Source: Acidimicrobiales bacterium
GTDB taxonomy: Bacteria; Actinomycetota; Acidimicrobiia; Acidimicrobiales; Iamiaceae
Assembly: GCA_025463985.1 (NCBI GenBank)
Contig: JAODBM010000114.1
Location: forward strand, 45,643 to 109,642
Length of the DNA: 64,000 nt
Direction: 5' to 3'
Under the pieces are notes generated by a model. It did no database searches. It was not told the DNA's origin and saw only the letters and a list, made by a program, of their open reading frames with translations. The first letter of the stretch is position 1, and each line of letters opens with the position of its first letter. The position numbers were made by a program, and so were the translations under genes. Positions 17,197-26,012 of the stretch are shown one piece after another.

Positions 17197-18456
17197 ATGA
17201 GGCTCACCGGCCTGACTGTGGAGAACTGGAAGTCCTTCCGAGAGCCATCCCACTTGGAGCTCAGGCCACTGACCATTCTTCTGGGCCGCAACAATGCCGG
17301 CAAGAGTGCTCTGACGAGGCTTCCCCTTCTTCTTGCCGCTGGGTTCGGCGGACAAGTTGGACCGCCACTTCCCTTTGATCTCTCACAAGCCGACGTCGGG
17401 CGGATCCTTCCCGATGTAATCTATAAACGCCTCGCTCACGGAAGTGTCACCCTCGCAGCGGATTTGCAGACCCAGGCGAGTGATTCTCTCAGGGTGACCT
17501 TCCGGGTCCAGAATATTGATGAACTAAAGCTGCAGCTGCTGACAGAATGGTCGGTCAGCAAGAACGGCGACAAGGTCGCAGAGCTATTGTGGATTGGTAG
17601 CGATCCTCGTGCCTCGATCCAACCATATCGAGACAGCGTTAGTGACGTCGATATCCTTCTTGCCTTTGATGGGTTGGTACCCCGGCCCGATCAAGACAGC
17701 GAACTCACTGAAGTATTCACCAGCGTCTTGTCCGACCTTTCTGAGAAGCTGTTTGTCACTTACCTCGGACCGTTTAGAGAACAACCGAAGCGGAGCTATG
17801 AGTATCCGGGAACCGATCCAGACCACGTAGGTACGCACGGAGCGGGAGTCGCTGGGATCCTTGGCTCCGATGCACTCCGACGACAGGGTCGCCTTGTTGG
17901 CCAGGTCGCAGACGGCATGGAGGATCTGATTGGCCCATGGCGTCTTGCTGTCGAGCCATCGGGAGATGCTTTCAGGTTGGAACTCGTGTCGACTTCAGAC
18001 GCCGCGCTGCGGATAAACCTGGTTGATGTCGGGACCGGGGTGTCTCAGGTCATGCCGATCGTGGTGCAACGTGTCATGGATCGCAACCAGGAGGATCATG
18101 ATTTCCTTGAGGTCGTCGAACAGCCAGAGCTACACCTTCACCCTCGGGCGCACCTGCCGCTTGCTGATCTCTACATAACGGGGGCTCAGCGCACGGGTGC
18201 ACAGTTCGTTGTGGAAACCCACTCAGAAAACTTCGTGCTTCGAGTTAGGCGCCGCATTGCCGAGGGGTTGTTCGATCCAGATCTACTAGCGCTCTACTAC
18301 ATCGAGCACGACGGACAGGAAGCGACTGTTCGAAGGATCGAAATAGGCCCACTCGGGGATGTGGACTATTGGCCCTCGGGTGTCTTCTCCGAAGACTATG
18401 AGGAGACACGCCACTTGGCGGAGGCGCAGTTGGCCCGGGATCCAGATGCTGGTTGA
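17197..18456 (+). CDS. AAA/ABC-type ATPase with DUF3696 C-terminus
   Basis: A protein of about 419 residues. MRLTGLTVENWKSFREP and Walker A GRNNAGKS (residues 30-37) show an SMC/OLD-like ATPase head. A signature-like NLVDVGTGVSQVMPIV precedes Walker B EVVEQPELHLHPRAH and FVVETHSENFVLRVRRRI. The closing VDYWPSGVFSEDYEET fits DUF3696. There is no TOPRIM domain in this chain; one is supplied by the next gene, which overlaps by 11 bases. ATG at 17197 has GAGAGGGA upstream. The split OLD-type or PARIS-type arrangement suggests a sensor-effector defence pair. Confidence 0.85.
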   Translation: MRLTGLTVENWKSFREPSHLELRPLTILLGRNNAGKSALTRLPLLLAAGFGGQVGPPLPFDLSQADVGRILPDVIYKRLAHGSVTLAADLQTQASDSLRVTFRVQNIDELKLQLLTEWSVSKNGDKVAELLWIGSDPRASIQPYRDSVSDVDILLAFDGLVPRPDQDSELTEVFTSVLSDLSEKLFVTYLGPFREQPKRSYEYPGTDPDHVGTHGAGVAGILGSDALRRQGRLVGQVADGMEDLIGPWRLAVEPSGDAFRLELVSTSDAALRINLVDVGTGVSQVMPIVVQRVMDRNQEDHDFLEVVEQPELHLHPRAHLPLADLYITGAQRTGAQFVVETHSENFVLRVRRRIAEGLFDPDLLALYYIEHDGQEATVRRIEIGPLGDVDYWPSGVFSEDYEETRHLAEAQLARDPDAG

Positions 18457-19390
18457 GGTTTCTGCGGATCTCCTAGGTGACCCGGATGGCCATGGATGCT
18501 GTGACGCGATGCTGCTGATGTGGACTCGGCGGAAGCACGAATGGGCACTGTCATCTCCGGCCGGGCTCGATCAACTCCTGAGCAGCAGCTGGTACGAGTC
18601 TGGCCTCACGGCCGACCGTAAAAAAACGGTTCGGGCGCTCGCGGAGCATGGGTTTCAGGCCCAGGCCGCTTACGGAGGTCCCCAGACCACCATAGGCTTA
18701 GTCGGTGGAGACGATGGCGCCCGCCAGATTGAGAGTCTGTTCCACCCAGCGGTTCTTGTCGTGGAAAACGCCGAATCCGACTCCACCTTCGTTCGGTCAA
18801 TCCTGCAGGCATACGACGAGCGAGCGCTCCTTGAGGCGATCGACAAGTCGTGGATTGTGTTTCGCCACAGTGGCGGGTCTGGCGGGGTTGTCGATCGAAT
18901 GTTGGCCGAGCTGCGAGTCGTCGGATACGCGGAGCGCCTTGCAGCGCTTCTCGACTCGGATAGTCGCTGGCCCGGTGAGGTGACGGTCAATCATAAGAAG
19001 GCACAACAGTTGGCGGACGAGGGTATGCGAGTGCACGTCCTCGCCAAGCGCGAGGTCGAGAACTACATTCCCAACCGAGCACTGGCGGTTCGGGTGAGTT
19101 GCCGGGATCTGATTCGGTGGCTCAAATTGCTCAGTCATGAGCAGCGTTCTTACTACGATATGAAGAAGGGATTTCCTGCCGCGGCCCCAGTCGATGAGGC
19201 CTACGTCTCGCTATGGGAGGATCTCGACGCAGGAGCTAGGACGCACCTCGAAGAAGGCCTCGGTGATAGCGTCCTCGGAGTGCTCCCGATTGCCATAGCC
19301 TCACTACGGCCCGCCGACTTCGATGGTCCCGACCTTAACGCCAGCGCGGAACTTCTCACCCTAATTGAGTTGTTGAAGAGCATGGTCTGA
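18446..19390 (+). CDS. TOPRIM-like nuclease candidate
   Basis: A protein of about 314 residues. Residues 105-112 read VVENAESD (acidic residue of a TOPRIM strand), HSGGSGG follows near 141, a DSD triad lies at 170-172 and REVENYI at 202-208. This spacing matches the DUF4435/OLD-type TOPRIM fold. An N-terminal extension of about 100 residues has no recognised domain. The ATG at 18446 overlaps the ATPase gene by 11 bases. The likely role is effector nuclease or primase-fold partner of the ATPase, by analogy with AriB in PARIS or the C-terminal half of GajA. The 5-base gap to the DUF262 gene implies one operon. Confidence 0.72.
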   Translation: MLVEVSADLLGDPDGHGCCDAMLLMWTRRKHEWALSSPAGLDQLLSSSWYESGLTADRKKTVRALAEHGFQAQAAYGGPQTTIGLVGGDDGARQIESLFHPAVLVVENAESDSTFVRSILQAYDERALLEAIDKSWIVFRHSGGSGGVVDRMLAELRVVGYAERLAALLDSDSRWPGEVTVNHKKAQQLADEGMRVHVLAKREVENYIPNRALAVRVSCRDLIRWLKLLSHEQRSYYDMKKGFPAAAPVDEAYVSLWEDLDAGARTHLEEGLGDSVLGVLPIAIASLRPADFDGPDLNASAELLTLIELLKSMV

Positions 19391-19395
19391 AATCT

Positions 19396-21042
19396 ATGTC
19401 TTCACCATTCGTAAAGCCAGATATTGCTCTGCTTCAAGACCTCATCGCCGAGGTTCAAGCCGGCGATCTGCGGGTGCCCCGGTTTCAGCGTCCATTTGTC
19501 TGGAGCCCTGCGAAGATGCTCGCTCTTTTCGACTCGATCGATAAGGGGTATCCGGTAGGAAGTCTGCTTCTGTGGGAGACACCCGCTCCTATTCAAAGCA
19601 TCGGAATGGTCGGGTGCGTACCGGTGGCGCCGAGTCCTTCGTCGTCCAAGACCTCCTACGTACTGGACGGGCATCAGCGTCTGTCGACTTTGTTCAGCTG
19701 TCTGTCGCCCGAAAGCTCATTGGACTCCGGGACGCGCGAATGGTGGTGGGAGATTTACTGCGACTTGAGCGTGCCAGAGGGGGATCGGACGAATCGGTTC
19801 CGTCATTGGCGTAGCGCCGTTCCGCCGCCAGCGTCGTACATGTCGCTTCGTCACGTGCTCAGGACCATGGACTTCCTTGGGTTCGCCCGCAGGTTAGAAG
19901 CACAGTCGGTGAAGCGCAGCGACGTCGATGCCTTCGTCGCCACAGCGGAGGTCATCGCCCAACGGATCAAGTCATACCGATTTGCGGTAGTTCGCATCGT
20001 CGGGGGAACCCTCTCCGAGGCGGTCGAGATCTTCTCGCGCTTGAACAGCAGCGGGCAGTCGATGACGGCTGACCAGATGGTGTCGGCGCTCACCTTCTCA
20101 ATGGACGGCCCTTCGCTGGCAGATGGGATCGACCAGGTTCTGGAGGACGTGGCCCGCATTGGCTTCGGCCAGTTGCCTCGCCCGCCGGTGTTCCGCGCAG
20201 CGCTCGCTGTCAGTGGGGAGAGGGACATCCAGGACGCACGGTGGGAAACCATCGCCCAGAGGCTCGGGGGACGAATAGGGGAGGTGGTCGAATCCACTTC
20301 AGATGCAGTTGCTCAAGCGGTCGAGTTTCTGCAGACCGAGGTTGGTGTTCCGCTGGCGCGTCTCATTCCCTACGGCCTTCAAACCACCTTGCTCGCCGCC
20401 TATTTTCACCATGCCGCCCCGGAGCAGTCCGATGAAAACTTGAGCGTGCTCCGGACGTGGTTTTGGGCTACCTCGTGGTCGGGTTGGTTCGCAGGCGCAA
20501 ACACCACCCAGGTGAAAGAGGACCTCGAGGCGATGGTGGCTTTCGCGTCCGGCAGCGGAACACCGACAGGTCTGGCGGCTGCACCACAAGGTTTCCCGGA
20601 GAGCTTCGACCTCCGATCTGCTCGAGTCCGCACGCTCCTGATCTGGTTCCTGCGAGATCGGGTGCTACTCGACCCGAGTGGTAACGAGTTCGATGCTCGG
20701 GGGTACATCGCCGCTCTCGACACCGACGCGTTCAGACAGGTGATCCGGGACCCGAGAGCTGCGCGGTCGCATCCCGCTAATCGGGTGGTGCTCCCTACGG
20801 ATCGGGGGGTTTCAGTTCGCGCAGCTCTCATCGCTCTCGCACCCGAGAACGTCGAAGCCGTTTGCGAGTCACACCTGATCCCATTGGAAGCTCTCGACCG
20901 GCTTCGTCAGGGCAACAACGAGGATTTCGTACGGCTGCGTACCGACCGTCTGGCCGCGTCGGAGCGCTCGTTCATGACAGAGGTTGGCGTGGTCGCTGAA
21001 TCGACGTTGTCCACGGCGGAAGACCTGTTCGACTCGGACTGA
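19396..21042 (+). CDS. DUF262 protein (GmrS/ParB-like)
   Basis: A protein of 548 residues. VPRFQRPFVWSPAKMLALFDSI and YVLDGHQRLSTLFS are the DUF262 signature; in the GmrSD enzymes this ParB-like fold hydrolyses nucleotides. IFSRLNSSGQSMTADQMVSA is the second conserved block. Near the C-terminus CESHLIPLEALDRL and FVRLRTDRLA resemble the His-containing element of DUF1524-type HNH domains, but the full motif is not clear, so nuclease activity is uncertain. ATG at 19396 begins five bases after the TOPRIM gene. Third member of the operon. Confidence 0.85.
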   Translation: MSSPFVKPDIALLQDLIAEVQAGDLRVPRFQRPFVWSPAKMLALFDSIDKGYPVGSLLLWETPAPIQSIGMVGCVPVAPSPSSSKTSYVLDGHQRLSTLFSCLSPESSLDSGTREWWWEIYCDLSVPEGDRTNRFRHWRSAVPPPASYMSLRHVLRTMDFLGFARRLEAQSVKRSDVDAFVATAEVIAQRIKSYRFAVVRIVGGTLSEAVEIFSRLNSSGQSMTADQMVSALTFSMDGPSLADGIDQVLEDVARIGFGQLPRPPVFRAALAVSGERDIQDARWETIAQRLGGRIGEVVESTSDAVAQAVEFLQTEVGVPLARLIPYGLQTTLLAAYFHHAAPEQSDENLSVLRTWFWATSWSGWFAGANTTQVKEDLEAMVAFASGSGTPTGLAAAPQGFPESFDLRSARVRTLLIWFLRDRVLLDPSGNEFDARGYIAALDTDAFRQVIRDPRAARSHPANRVVLPTDRGVSVRAALIALAPENVEAVCESHLIPLEALDRLRQGNNEDFVRLRTDRLAASERSFMTEVGVVAESTLSTAEDLFDSD

Positions 21043-21098
21043 TGGCTCACGCTGGTAAGGGCTGACCGTGCCGTCCGACCGGAGAGCCTGGCAGGCTG

Positions 21099-21776
21099 CT
21101 AGGTCGGCGGAACTCGTGATGTCCAGACGTTTCGTACTGTGGCCGGGTACCACTCCCGGCCCCCGTGCGCAGTGGGTACGGACTCGGCGTTCAGGCGACG
21201 GGCGATCGAGGACCAGCCGTTGCCCGCATCGTGCTCGGCAAGGATTCGGTTGGCGGTCTCGTCTGGCAACTGCCGAGGTCGGCCGAGCTTCACGCCCTGT
21301 GCGCGTTTTATCACGAGAGCGTCGCGAGTTCGCTGGCCGATGATGCGTCGCTCCCACTGGGCGGCAGATGCCATGACGCTTGCCATGAACTCGCCAGCGG
21401 GCGTGCTCAGGTCGATCCCAAGATCGAGGGCGACGAGATTCCAGCCGTTTGCCTGTGCATCCGACATGAGGCTGGCGAAGTCGAGCAACGATCGTGAGAG
21501 CCGGTCGAGCTTCGACACCATCAGGGTTCCGGCTCGTCCCGAGCGAACCTCCGCGAGCCCGTCTGCCAGGCCGTCCCGATTGCGAAGAGACTTGCCGGAT
21601 GCGCCTGCGTCAACGTGTACGCCCACGAGCGTCCACCCTCGGCGCTGGCACTCCGCCTCGATGGCTGCGCGCTGGGAATCGAGGCCGAGCCCGCTGTCGG
21701 CTTGCTCGGCCGTGGACACCCGTAGGTAGGCGACGACGGTGTCTGGACCCGCGCTCTGTGGTCGTTTGCGAGGCAT
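21099..21776 (-). CDS. Serine recombinase, resolvase/invertase type
   Basis: A protein of 225 residues. VVAYLRVSTAEQADSGLGLD holds the nucleophilic Ser and Arg. VHVDAGASGKSLRNRDGL, LMVSKLDRLSRSLLDFASLM and QWERRIIGQRTRDAL follow, and the C-terminus LGRPRQLP through ARRLNAESVPT is a Hin-type HTH DNA-binding domain. Size fits small resolvases, not large serine integrases. It faces away from the DUF262 gene end-to-end and has a palindrome directly upstream of its start. Confidence 0.9.
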   Translation of the reverse strand: MPRKRPQSAGPDTVVAYLRVSTAEQADSGLGLDSQRAAIEAECQRRGWTLVGVHVDAGASGKSLRNRDGLADGLAEVRSGRAGTLMVSKLDRLSRSLLDFASLMSDAQANGWNLVALDLGIDLSTPAGEFMASVMASAAQWERRIIGQRTRDALVIKRAQGVKLGRPRQLPDETANRILAEHDAGNGWSSIARRLNAESVPTAHGGREWYPATVRNVWTSRVPPT

Positions 21777-22087
21777 GTTCTTATAGTAAACCCTCGTTTG
21801 CTATAAGCACGCCGGCAGCGTTGGAAACTGAAACACTGTGAGTGTGCAAATTCTCGACTCACAGTAGGCGGACTGACTCGCTCCTCATTAGTGAGGCGGA
21901 GTTCGTGCCGAGGTGGGACGCACCTTTCGGGCCCCGGGGGGGTCAACGGCGCCTCTTCGCCCTGTTCGTACATATCAGAGACTCGCGAAAGCGCCGGACC
22001 TCCGGCGTACTGATCCGCTTCTCCACCAGCGGCTCCAGGCCGAACCCGTCTGACGACGCCCTGACGTCTTCCGATACCGTCGGGCGC
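21777..22087. other. Promoter region between the serine recombinase and a zinc-ribbon gene
   Basis: About 310 bases. The first 30 contain an AT-rich palindrome (listed separately). The remainder could be read as an N-terminal extension of the zinc-ribbon gene, but that stretch is low in protein character and has no RBS. Confidence 0.4.
21781..21806. promoter_or_regulatory. AT-rich palindrome upstream of the serine recombinase
   Basis: TTATAGTAAAC-CCTC-GTTTGCTATAA: two 11-base arms matching at 10 positions, starting 5 bases before the recombinase ATG. It is far more AT-rich than its surroundings. Candidate autoregulatory operator or recombination (res-type) half-site pair. Confidence 0.6.
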
Positions 22088-22474
22088 ATGTCCTTCCTGC
22101 ATCCACAGGAGCAGCGCGTATGCAAGTCGTGCGGCTGGCAATGGTACGCGGAGAAGTGGCCGAAGGCTCGTCCTTCGACGCTCAGCGCCATCGGATCTGA
22201 TGCCTGGGTACCCGGCAGTGGCGCCGCGAATGCGATCAACCAGGTGGACCGCCTGAGGAAGTACGAGCGGTGGGCCGTATGCCCAAAGTGCGGGAGCAAC
22301 AAGATACGCACCGTGAAACGCGGTCCGTTCGAGCCATCGGCCGCCGCTCCCTCCTCAGACCCACCGGCGAGGGCGCGTACGCCACCGGCGAGCATCCATC
22401 AGTGCCCATGCGGCATGGCGCTGTCGCCAGCGTGGCGGTTCTGTCCAATGTGCGCATCCCCGGTCGAGCCGTGA
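22088..22474 (+). CDS. Small zinc-ribbon protein of the element
   Basis: A protein of about 128 residues with two pairs of zinc ligands. CKSCGWQWYAEKW through CPKCGSNKIRTVKRG forms one ribbon and CPCGMALSPAWRFCPMC a second one, separated by a Pro/Ala linker. The ATG at 22088 (MSFLHPQEQRVCKSCG) puts the first ribbon near the N-terminus. No enzyme motif. Perhaps a nucleic-acid-binding element protein; I cannot be more precise. Confidence 0.65.
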   Translation: MSFLHPQEQRVCKSCGWQWYAEKWPKARPSTLSAIGSDAWVPGSGAANAINQVDRLRKYERWAVCPKCGSNKIRTVKRGPFEPSAAAPSSDPPARARTPPASIHQCPCGMALSPAWRFCPMCASPVEP

Positions 22475-22621
22475 GTCGTCCACATGGTGGACATTCGGTT
22501 GCCCTAGCCATGTTCTGATCGTGGGCCGTTGCGTGGCCCGGCCCGTCCGGCTATTGCCCTTCGTAGGGCCTGCCGACTCGGCCGTCGTCGGTCTGGGTTC
22601 GTCGCATAACCGCTCTGCCGG

Positions 22622-22644
22622 TGATAACCGTTTTACGGGTATCA
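22622..22644. repeat. Dyad between convergent element genes
   Basis: TGATAACCGT-TTT-ACGGGTATCA: 10-base arms matching at nine positions, in the 200-base gap between two convergent genes. Possible bidirectional terminator stem, though no T-run follows, or a protein-binding site. Confidence 0.4.
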
Positions 22645-22674
22645 CAGCGACGAACCGCGCCGGCGGTCCGGACT

Positions 22675-23130
22675 TCAGGCGCGATCGTCGGCGGGCCAAG
22701 GGGGCGAGGGACCGAGGAGGCGGGCCTTGGCGACCTTGGGCGGCGCGGCCGATTGCGCTGGGGGGGCGATCGCAGCGCGCATGGCGGCAAGGTCGACAGG
22801 GCGAGGAACGTGTCGGGCGGTGGCGGTGCCGTGCTGGTTGCGCCCCCCGCAACCCGGCGTGTCTCGGCAGGTCGACCATGTGTCGCGGGGCTTGCCGCCT
22901 GCCGATTTCGCCGCAGTCATGGTCGCTGCTCCACAACATTCGCAGAATGCGAGGAGATGGCCGGTGCTGCGGCCGAGCAGGTGCGCATCGAGCAGATCAC
23001 GGTGCTCCGTGATGTGCGGGCCCAGGTCGGTGATTGCAGAGCGCGATCCTGTAGCAACGATCCTTTCGCGGGTCTTCGCCAGCGAGACGCCTTTTGCGTC
23101 GAGCGCATCGAGGAGGTCCCGCAAATGCAT
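22675..23130 (-). CDS. Hypothetical protein with a putative zinc finger
   Basis: A protein of 151 residues, MHLRDLLDALDAKGVSLAKTR. The middle has FCECCGAATMTAAKSAGG and WSTCRDTPGCGGRN, a possible four-Cys zinc site. The C-terminus is Ala/Pro-rich. Its ATG directly follows the primase stop (TAGATG), so it should be co-translated with the primase and may assist it. Family not recognised. Confidence 0.6.
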   Translation of the reverse strand: MHLRDLLDALDAKGVSLAKTRERIVATGSRSAITDLGPHITEHRDLLDAHLLGRSTGHLLAFCECCGAATMTAAKSAGGKPRDTWSTCRDTPGCGGRNQHGTATARHVPRPVDLAAMRAAIAPPAQSAAPPKVAKARLLGPSPPWPADDRA

Positions 23131-25503
23131 CTAGAAAACCGCCTCGATCACCTCGTCTGGCTCGCCTTGATTGGCTCGCTCGGATGCGGTCGCTACGGCA
23201 ATAACGGCAGTTTTCGGCTGATCGTCCCCCGGGTGAGGATCCGAATCCTGATGCTCGTTCTCACGCATGGGAGGAGAGGGGCTGAATTGCCGTAACCGCC
23301 GTTCGTCGCCCGGTGGAACGGTTGTTTCCGGCGAGGAGGGCGCTGCATCCGCATCGTTCGGACGGGGGCCTGCCGCTGGGACGGCAGTTACGGCAGTGTC
23401 CGGCGAGGAGATCGTGCCGACGGCGGTGTGGCCAGTCGGGTCCCCCGGACCCGGTGCAGCGGTGACTTCCGCTTTTGGGCCAGATGCGCTGGCAGGCAAG
23501 GAGGCCGTACTGGCTTCCGGTGGCCCCCACTCGTCGTCGGGCCGCAGTGTGATTCCTCGGATCACAACGGTACCGGCGCCGTTCTTTCCCACCCCCAGAC
23601 CCGCCGAGCGGACCACCTCGTAGAACTTGTGCTTACCGAGCAGGTTGCGGCGGTTGTCTGCGCACCACCTCTCGAATGCGCGCCACAGCTCGGTGCGGGG
23701 CACACCGCCGTGTGGGACGGGCTGTGTGGCTTCAGCGAGGAACAGCCGCACACGATCCGAAGCCTGAGCGAACTCGTCAGCGGCGCGACGAGTAGCGGGA
23801 GTCTCGAGGTATGCCCCGCGTGCCGCATGCGCGTGGTAGGCGCCCTGGAGCCGTACGAGGATGCCGGACAGCTCCTTCACCAACTGGTCCTCGATGGTCG
23901 GGTCCTCGTGACTGGCGAAGCTGTTCGGGAAGGGGAAAGGACGTATGCGGTTGAGGTACGCGGTCGTCACCTCGGACGCGGTGGGGATGGAGTTGGCGCT
24001 GAACACGAACAGGCATCGGGCATGGAAGATGAATGGCTGGCCATACTTGCGCTGGGCGCGCACCAGATCGTCACCGGTCAGGGCCTTGAAGGTCGACAGG
24101 TCCTCGAGATGAGCGGCCGAGAGGTCGGCTGCGCTGTTGAGGATGGAACCGGCAAGGTCTGCGGCAGCGAAGGTGTCTCGCGCGAGCTGGCCGAGAGTGA
24201 CCGCGGAGCGGTGAGGCCCTACAAGGTGTTCAAGAATGCGTAGGAACGTCGACTTACCCGACCGACTCGGACCATGGAGGAACAGCGCCCGCCTCTGTTG
24301 GCGGTTCGGCCGCGTCTCCAGCAGTTGAGAAGCTGACTCCAGGAGATCCTCGACGAGGCCATCGCCAACGACGGTGGGGAGCCAGCCGTCGAACGTCGGG
24401 CAGGTGGCGGACGGATCCCACGCCACCGGGAGCTGCACGAGCGAGAGGTGGGCGGGGTCGTGGTCGTGGAGCAGGCCGGTGAGTGGATCGAGCATGCCAT
24501 TGGCGACGTTTACGAGCCCTGGGTGGGGGTCGTCGCTCGCCACCCGACCCTCGGCCCGAAGCCGGCCCTGCGCGTACTCAGTCAGCGTCCGCGCGTGCTG
24601 GGGCCGATAGGCGTCGCCGAGTAGTCCGGTGAGGATTGCGCCCCAGTCGGCGGCATCGGTTCGGTCTGCCCGGTAGACGCCATCGGAGTAGGTGGCGACA
24701 CGGCCGGAGCGGTCGAGGCAGAGGTGATGCTCGGCCCGAATCGCGGCCAGGGCGGCGTCGGCCCGGATGCCGCCGTCGGTATCGAGCAGGGGCGACTTGT
24801 GTCGGATCGCCTTAGGTCGCCGGCCGAGCTTTTCGGCCATGTCGACCAGCCGGGCCAAGACGTTGGCGCGGTCGACCTGCTCGGCATTGGCGAGGTAGTC
24901 GTCAAGGCCGATCTTGGGCCCGGCGGGCAGCGCGACGAACTTGACGGTCTTTGCACCCAGCACCTCGAGGTGGGTGCCAAGGCGAGCGCCCGCATCATGG
25001 ACGTCGGGGTTGGTTGCCACATCGGCGTCGAGGGCGATGACGACGGGCAAGCCGGCGATACCGAGCCGTCCGAGCTCGGGGTTTGCGAGCTTGTCGCGAG
25101 ACCAACCCCAGCAGCCGGCCATGCCGATCACGAGCACGTCCGATGGCGCGTAAGCGATGGCGGCAAGGGTCTGGCGGGTGCCCTCTACAATCAGCACCCA
25201 GCTGGCAGAGCCGATGCGGGCGCGCATGTCGGGAACGATGTTCAGTGGCGCCGGCCCGGCAGGGAAGACGTATTTTCGAAGTCGGCCCTTGGCGTCGGGC
25301 GTCGGGGAGTCGGGGCGGTACTGCGGCACGGGCGGACCGTCGAGCGGGCAGAGCTGGAACACGATTCCCGGTCCATCCCAACGGAATCCAGTAGGGAGCT
25401 CACAGGATGACATCACGCTGTAAGCGCCGGCACTTTCTGCCACGTTCTTTGGGATGGCAGTAGCGGCGAGGAAGTGGGCATGGTCCGAACTGAGACCATG
25501 CAT
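23131..25503 (-). CDS. Primase-helicase, D5/P4 type with DUF3854-like TOPRIM
   Basis: A protein of 790 residues that could start and unwind element replication. The N-terminal part has WVLIVEGTRQTLAAI and LPVVIALDADVATNPDVHDAG, a TOPRIM/DUF3854 primase fold. Next come a D5_N-like region (VANGMLDPLTGLLHDHDPAHLSLVQLPVAW) and an SF3 helicase with Walker A GPSRSGKST near residue 415 and LFVFSANSIPTAS. The last 120 residues are a disordered Pro/Ala/Asp tail. It is the only replication gene in the element, so it may support a circular replicative form after excision. Confidence 0.85.
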   Translation of the reverse strand: MHGLSSDHAHFLAATAIPKNVAESAGAYSVMSSCELPTGFRWDGPGIVFQLCPLDGPPVPQYRPDSPTPDAKGRLRKYVFPAGPAPLNIVPDMRARIGSASWVLIVEGTRQTLAAIAYAPSDVLVIGMAGCWGWSRDKLANPELGRLGIAGLPVVIALDADVATNPDVHDAGARLGTHLEVLGAKTVKFVALPAGPKIGLDDYLANAEQVDRANVLARLVDMAEKLGRRPKAIRHKSPLLDTDGGIRADAALAAIRAEHHLCLDRSGRVATYSDGVYRADRTDAADWGAILTGLLGDAYRPQHARTLTEYAQGRLRAEGRVASDDPHPGLVNVANGMLDPLTGLLHDHDPAHLSLVQLPVAWDPSATCPTFDGWLPTVVGDGLVEDLLESASQLLETRPNRQQRRALFLHGPSRSGKSTFLRILEHLVGPHRSAVTLGQLARDTFAAADLAGSILNSAADLSAAHLEDLSTFKALTGDDLVRAQRKYGQPFIFHARCLFVFSANSIPTASEVTTAYLNRIRPFPFPNSFASHEDPTIEDQLVKELSGILVRLQGAYHAHAARGAYLETPATRRAADEFAQASDRVRLFLAEATQPVPHGGVPRTELWRAFERWCADNRRNLLGKHKFYEVVRSAGLGVGKNGAGTVVIRGITLRPDDEWGPPEASTASLPASASGPKAEVTAAPGPGDPTGHTAVGTISSPDTAVTAVPAAGPRPNDADAAPSSPETTVPPGDERRLRQFSPSPPMRENEHQDSDPHPGDDQPKTAVIAVATASERANQGEPDEVIEAVF

Positions 25504-25569
25504 CAGGTCCGCTCCGGAGCGGCGAAAGCCCTGTGCTCGGCCGCCTTGAATCCGTCATTAGCCAGATCT

Positions 25570-25830
25570 CTATTTCGGGTCGACATCGACGCCCTTCCGG
25601 GCTCGTGACTGCGCGCTCTTTAGAGCAAGACGCTTGAAATAGGCTCGCTTGGCGCATTCGGCCCGGCGCCGCCGTTCGTCGGCTGAGAGGACGCAACCGG
25701 GGTCCACCTCGCGTTCGAATCGAGCCATGAAGGCACGCCGGGCGGGGGCAGTAACCTCTCGACTGTCGTACTTGGAGTGCAGGCTGTAAGCGGCGATGCT
25801 CGCCCTGAGGCTTCGCTCGCTCGCAGTCAC
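25570..25830 (-). CDS. Small Arg-rich protein of actinobacterial elements
   Basis: A protein of 86 residues starting (GTG) TASERSLRASIAAYSLHSKYDSREVTAPARRAFMARFEREVDP and ending in a basic helix. The pattern recurs beside excisionase genes in actinobacterial integrative elements and phages; function unknown. The start overlaps the stop of the HTH gene as GTGA. Confidence 0.7.
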   Translation of the reverse strand: MTASERSLRASIAAYSLHSKYDSREVTAPARRAFMARFEREVDPGCVLSADERRRRAECAKRAYFKRLALKSAQSRARKGVDVDPK

Positions 25831-26012
25831 GTGTTCGCCTCGTGGGACGGCAGCGTCTGAAGGAATCGCGCGAAATCTTCACTCCGCACGCGCCGGAAAC
25901 GACCTAGATGGACACTTCCGAGTTGACCCGAACGGAGAAGATCCCACACCTTTCGATTAGAGAGACCGAGTCGCTGCGCCACTTCTGGAACTGTAAGCAA
26001 GAGGTCTGACAT
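25827..26012 (-). CDS. Excisionase-like HTH protein
   Basis: A protein of 61 residues, LLTVPEVAQRLGLSNRKVWDLLRSGQLGSVHLGRFRRVRSEDF, the MerR-like winged HTH of Xis/excisionase proteins. It should bend DNA at the attachment sites and bias the integrase to excision, and may regulate the downstream genes. It is in the same orientation as the integrase, 276 bases downstream of it. That gap shows no gene. Confidence 0.8.
   Translation of the reverse strand: MSDLLLTVPEVAQRLGLSNRKVWDLLRSGQLGSVHLGRFRRVRSEDFARFLQTLPSHEANT

Noticed and set aside
23131-25503. The TOPRIM-like domain of the element primase as part of the defence operon
   Set aside because: It is fused to an SF3 helicase next to int/xis and belongs to element replication.
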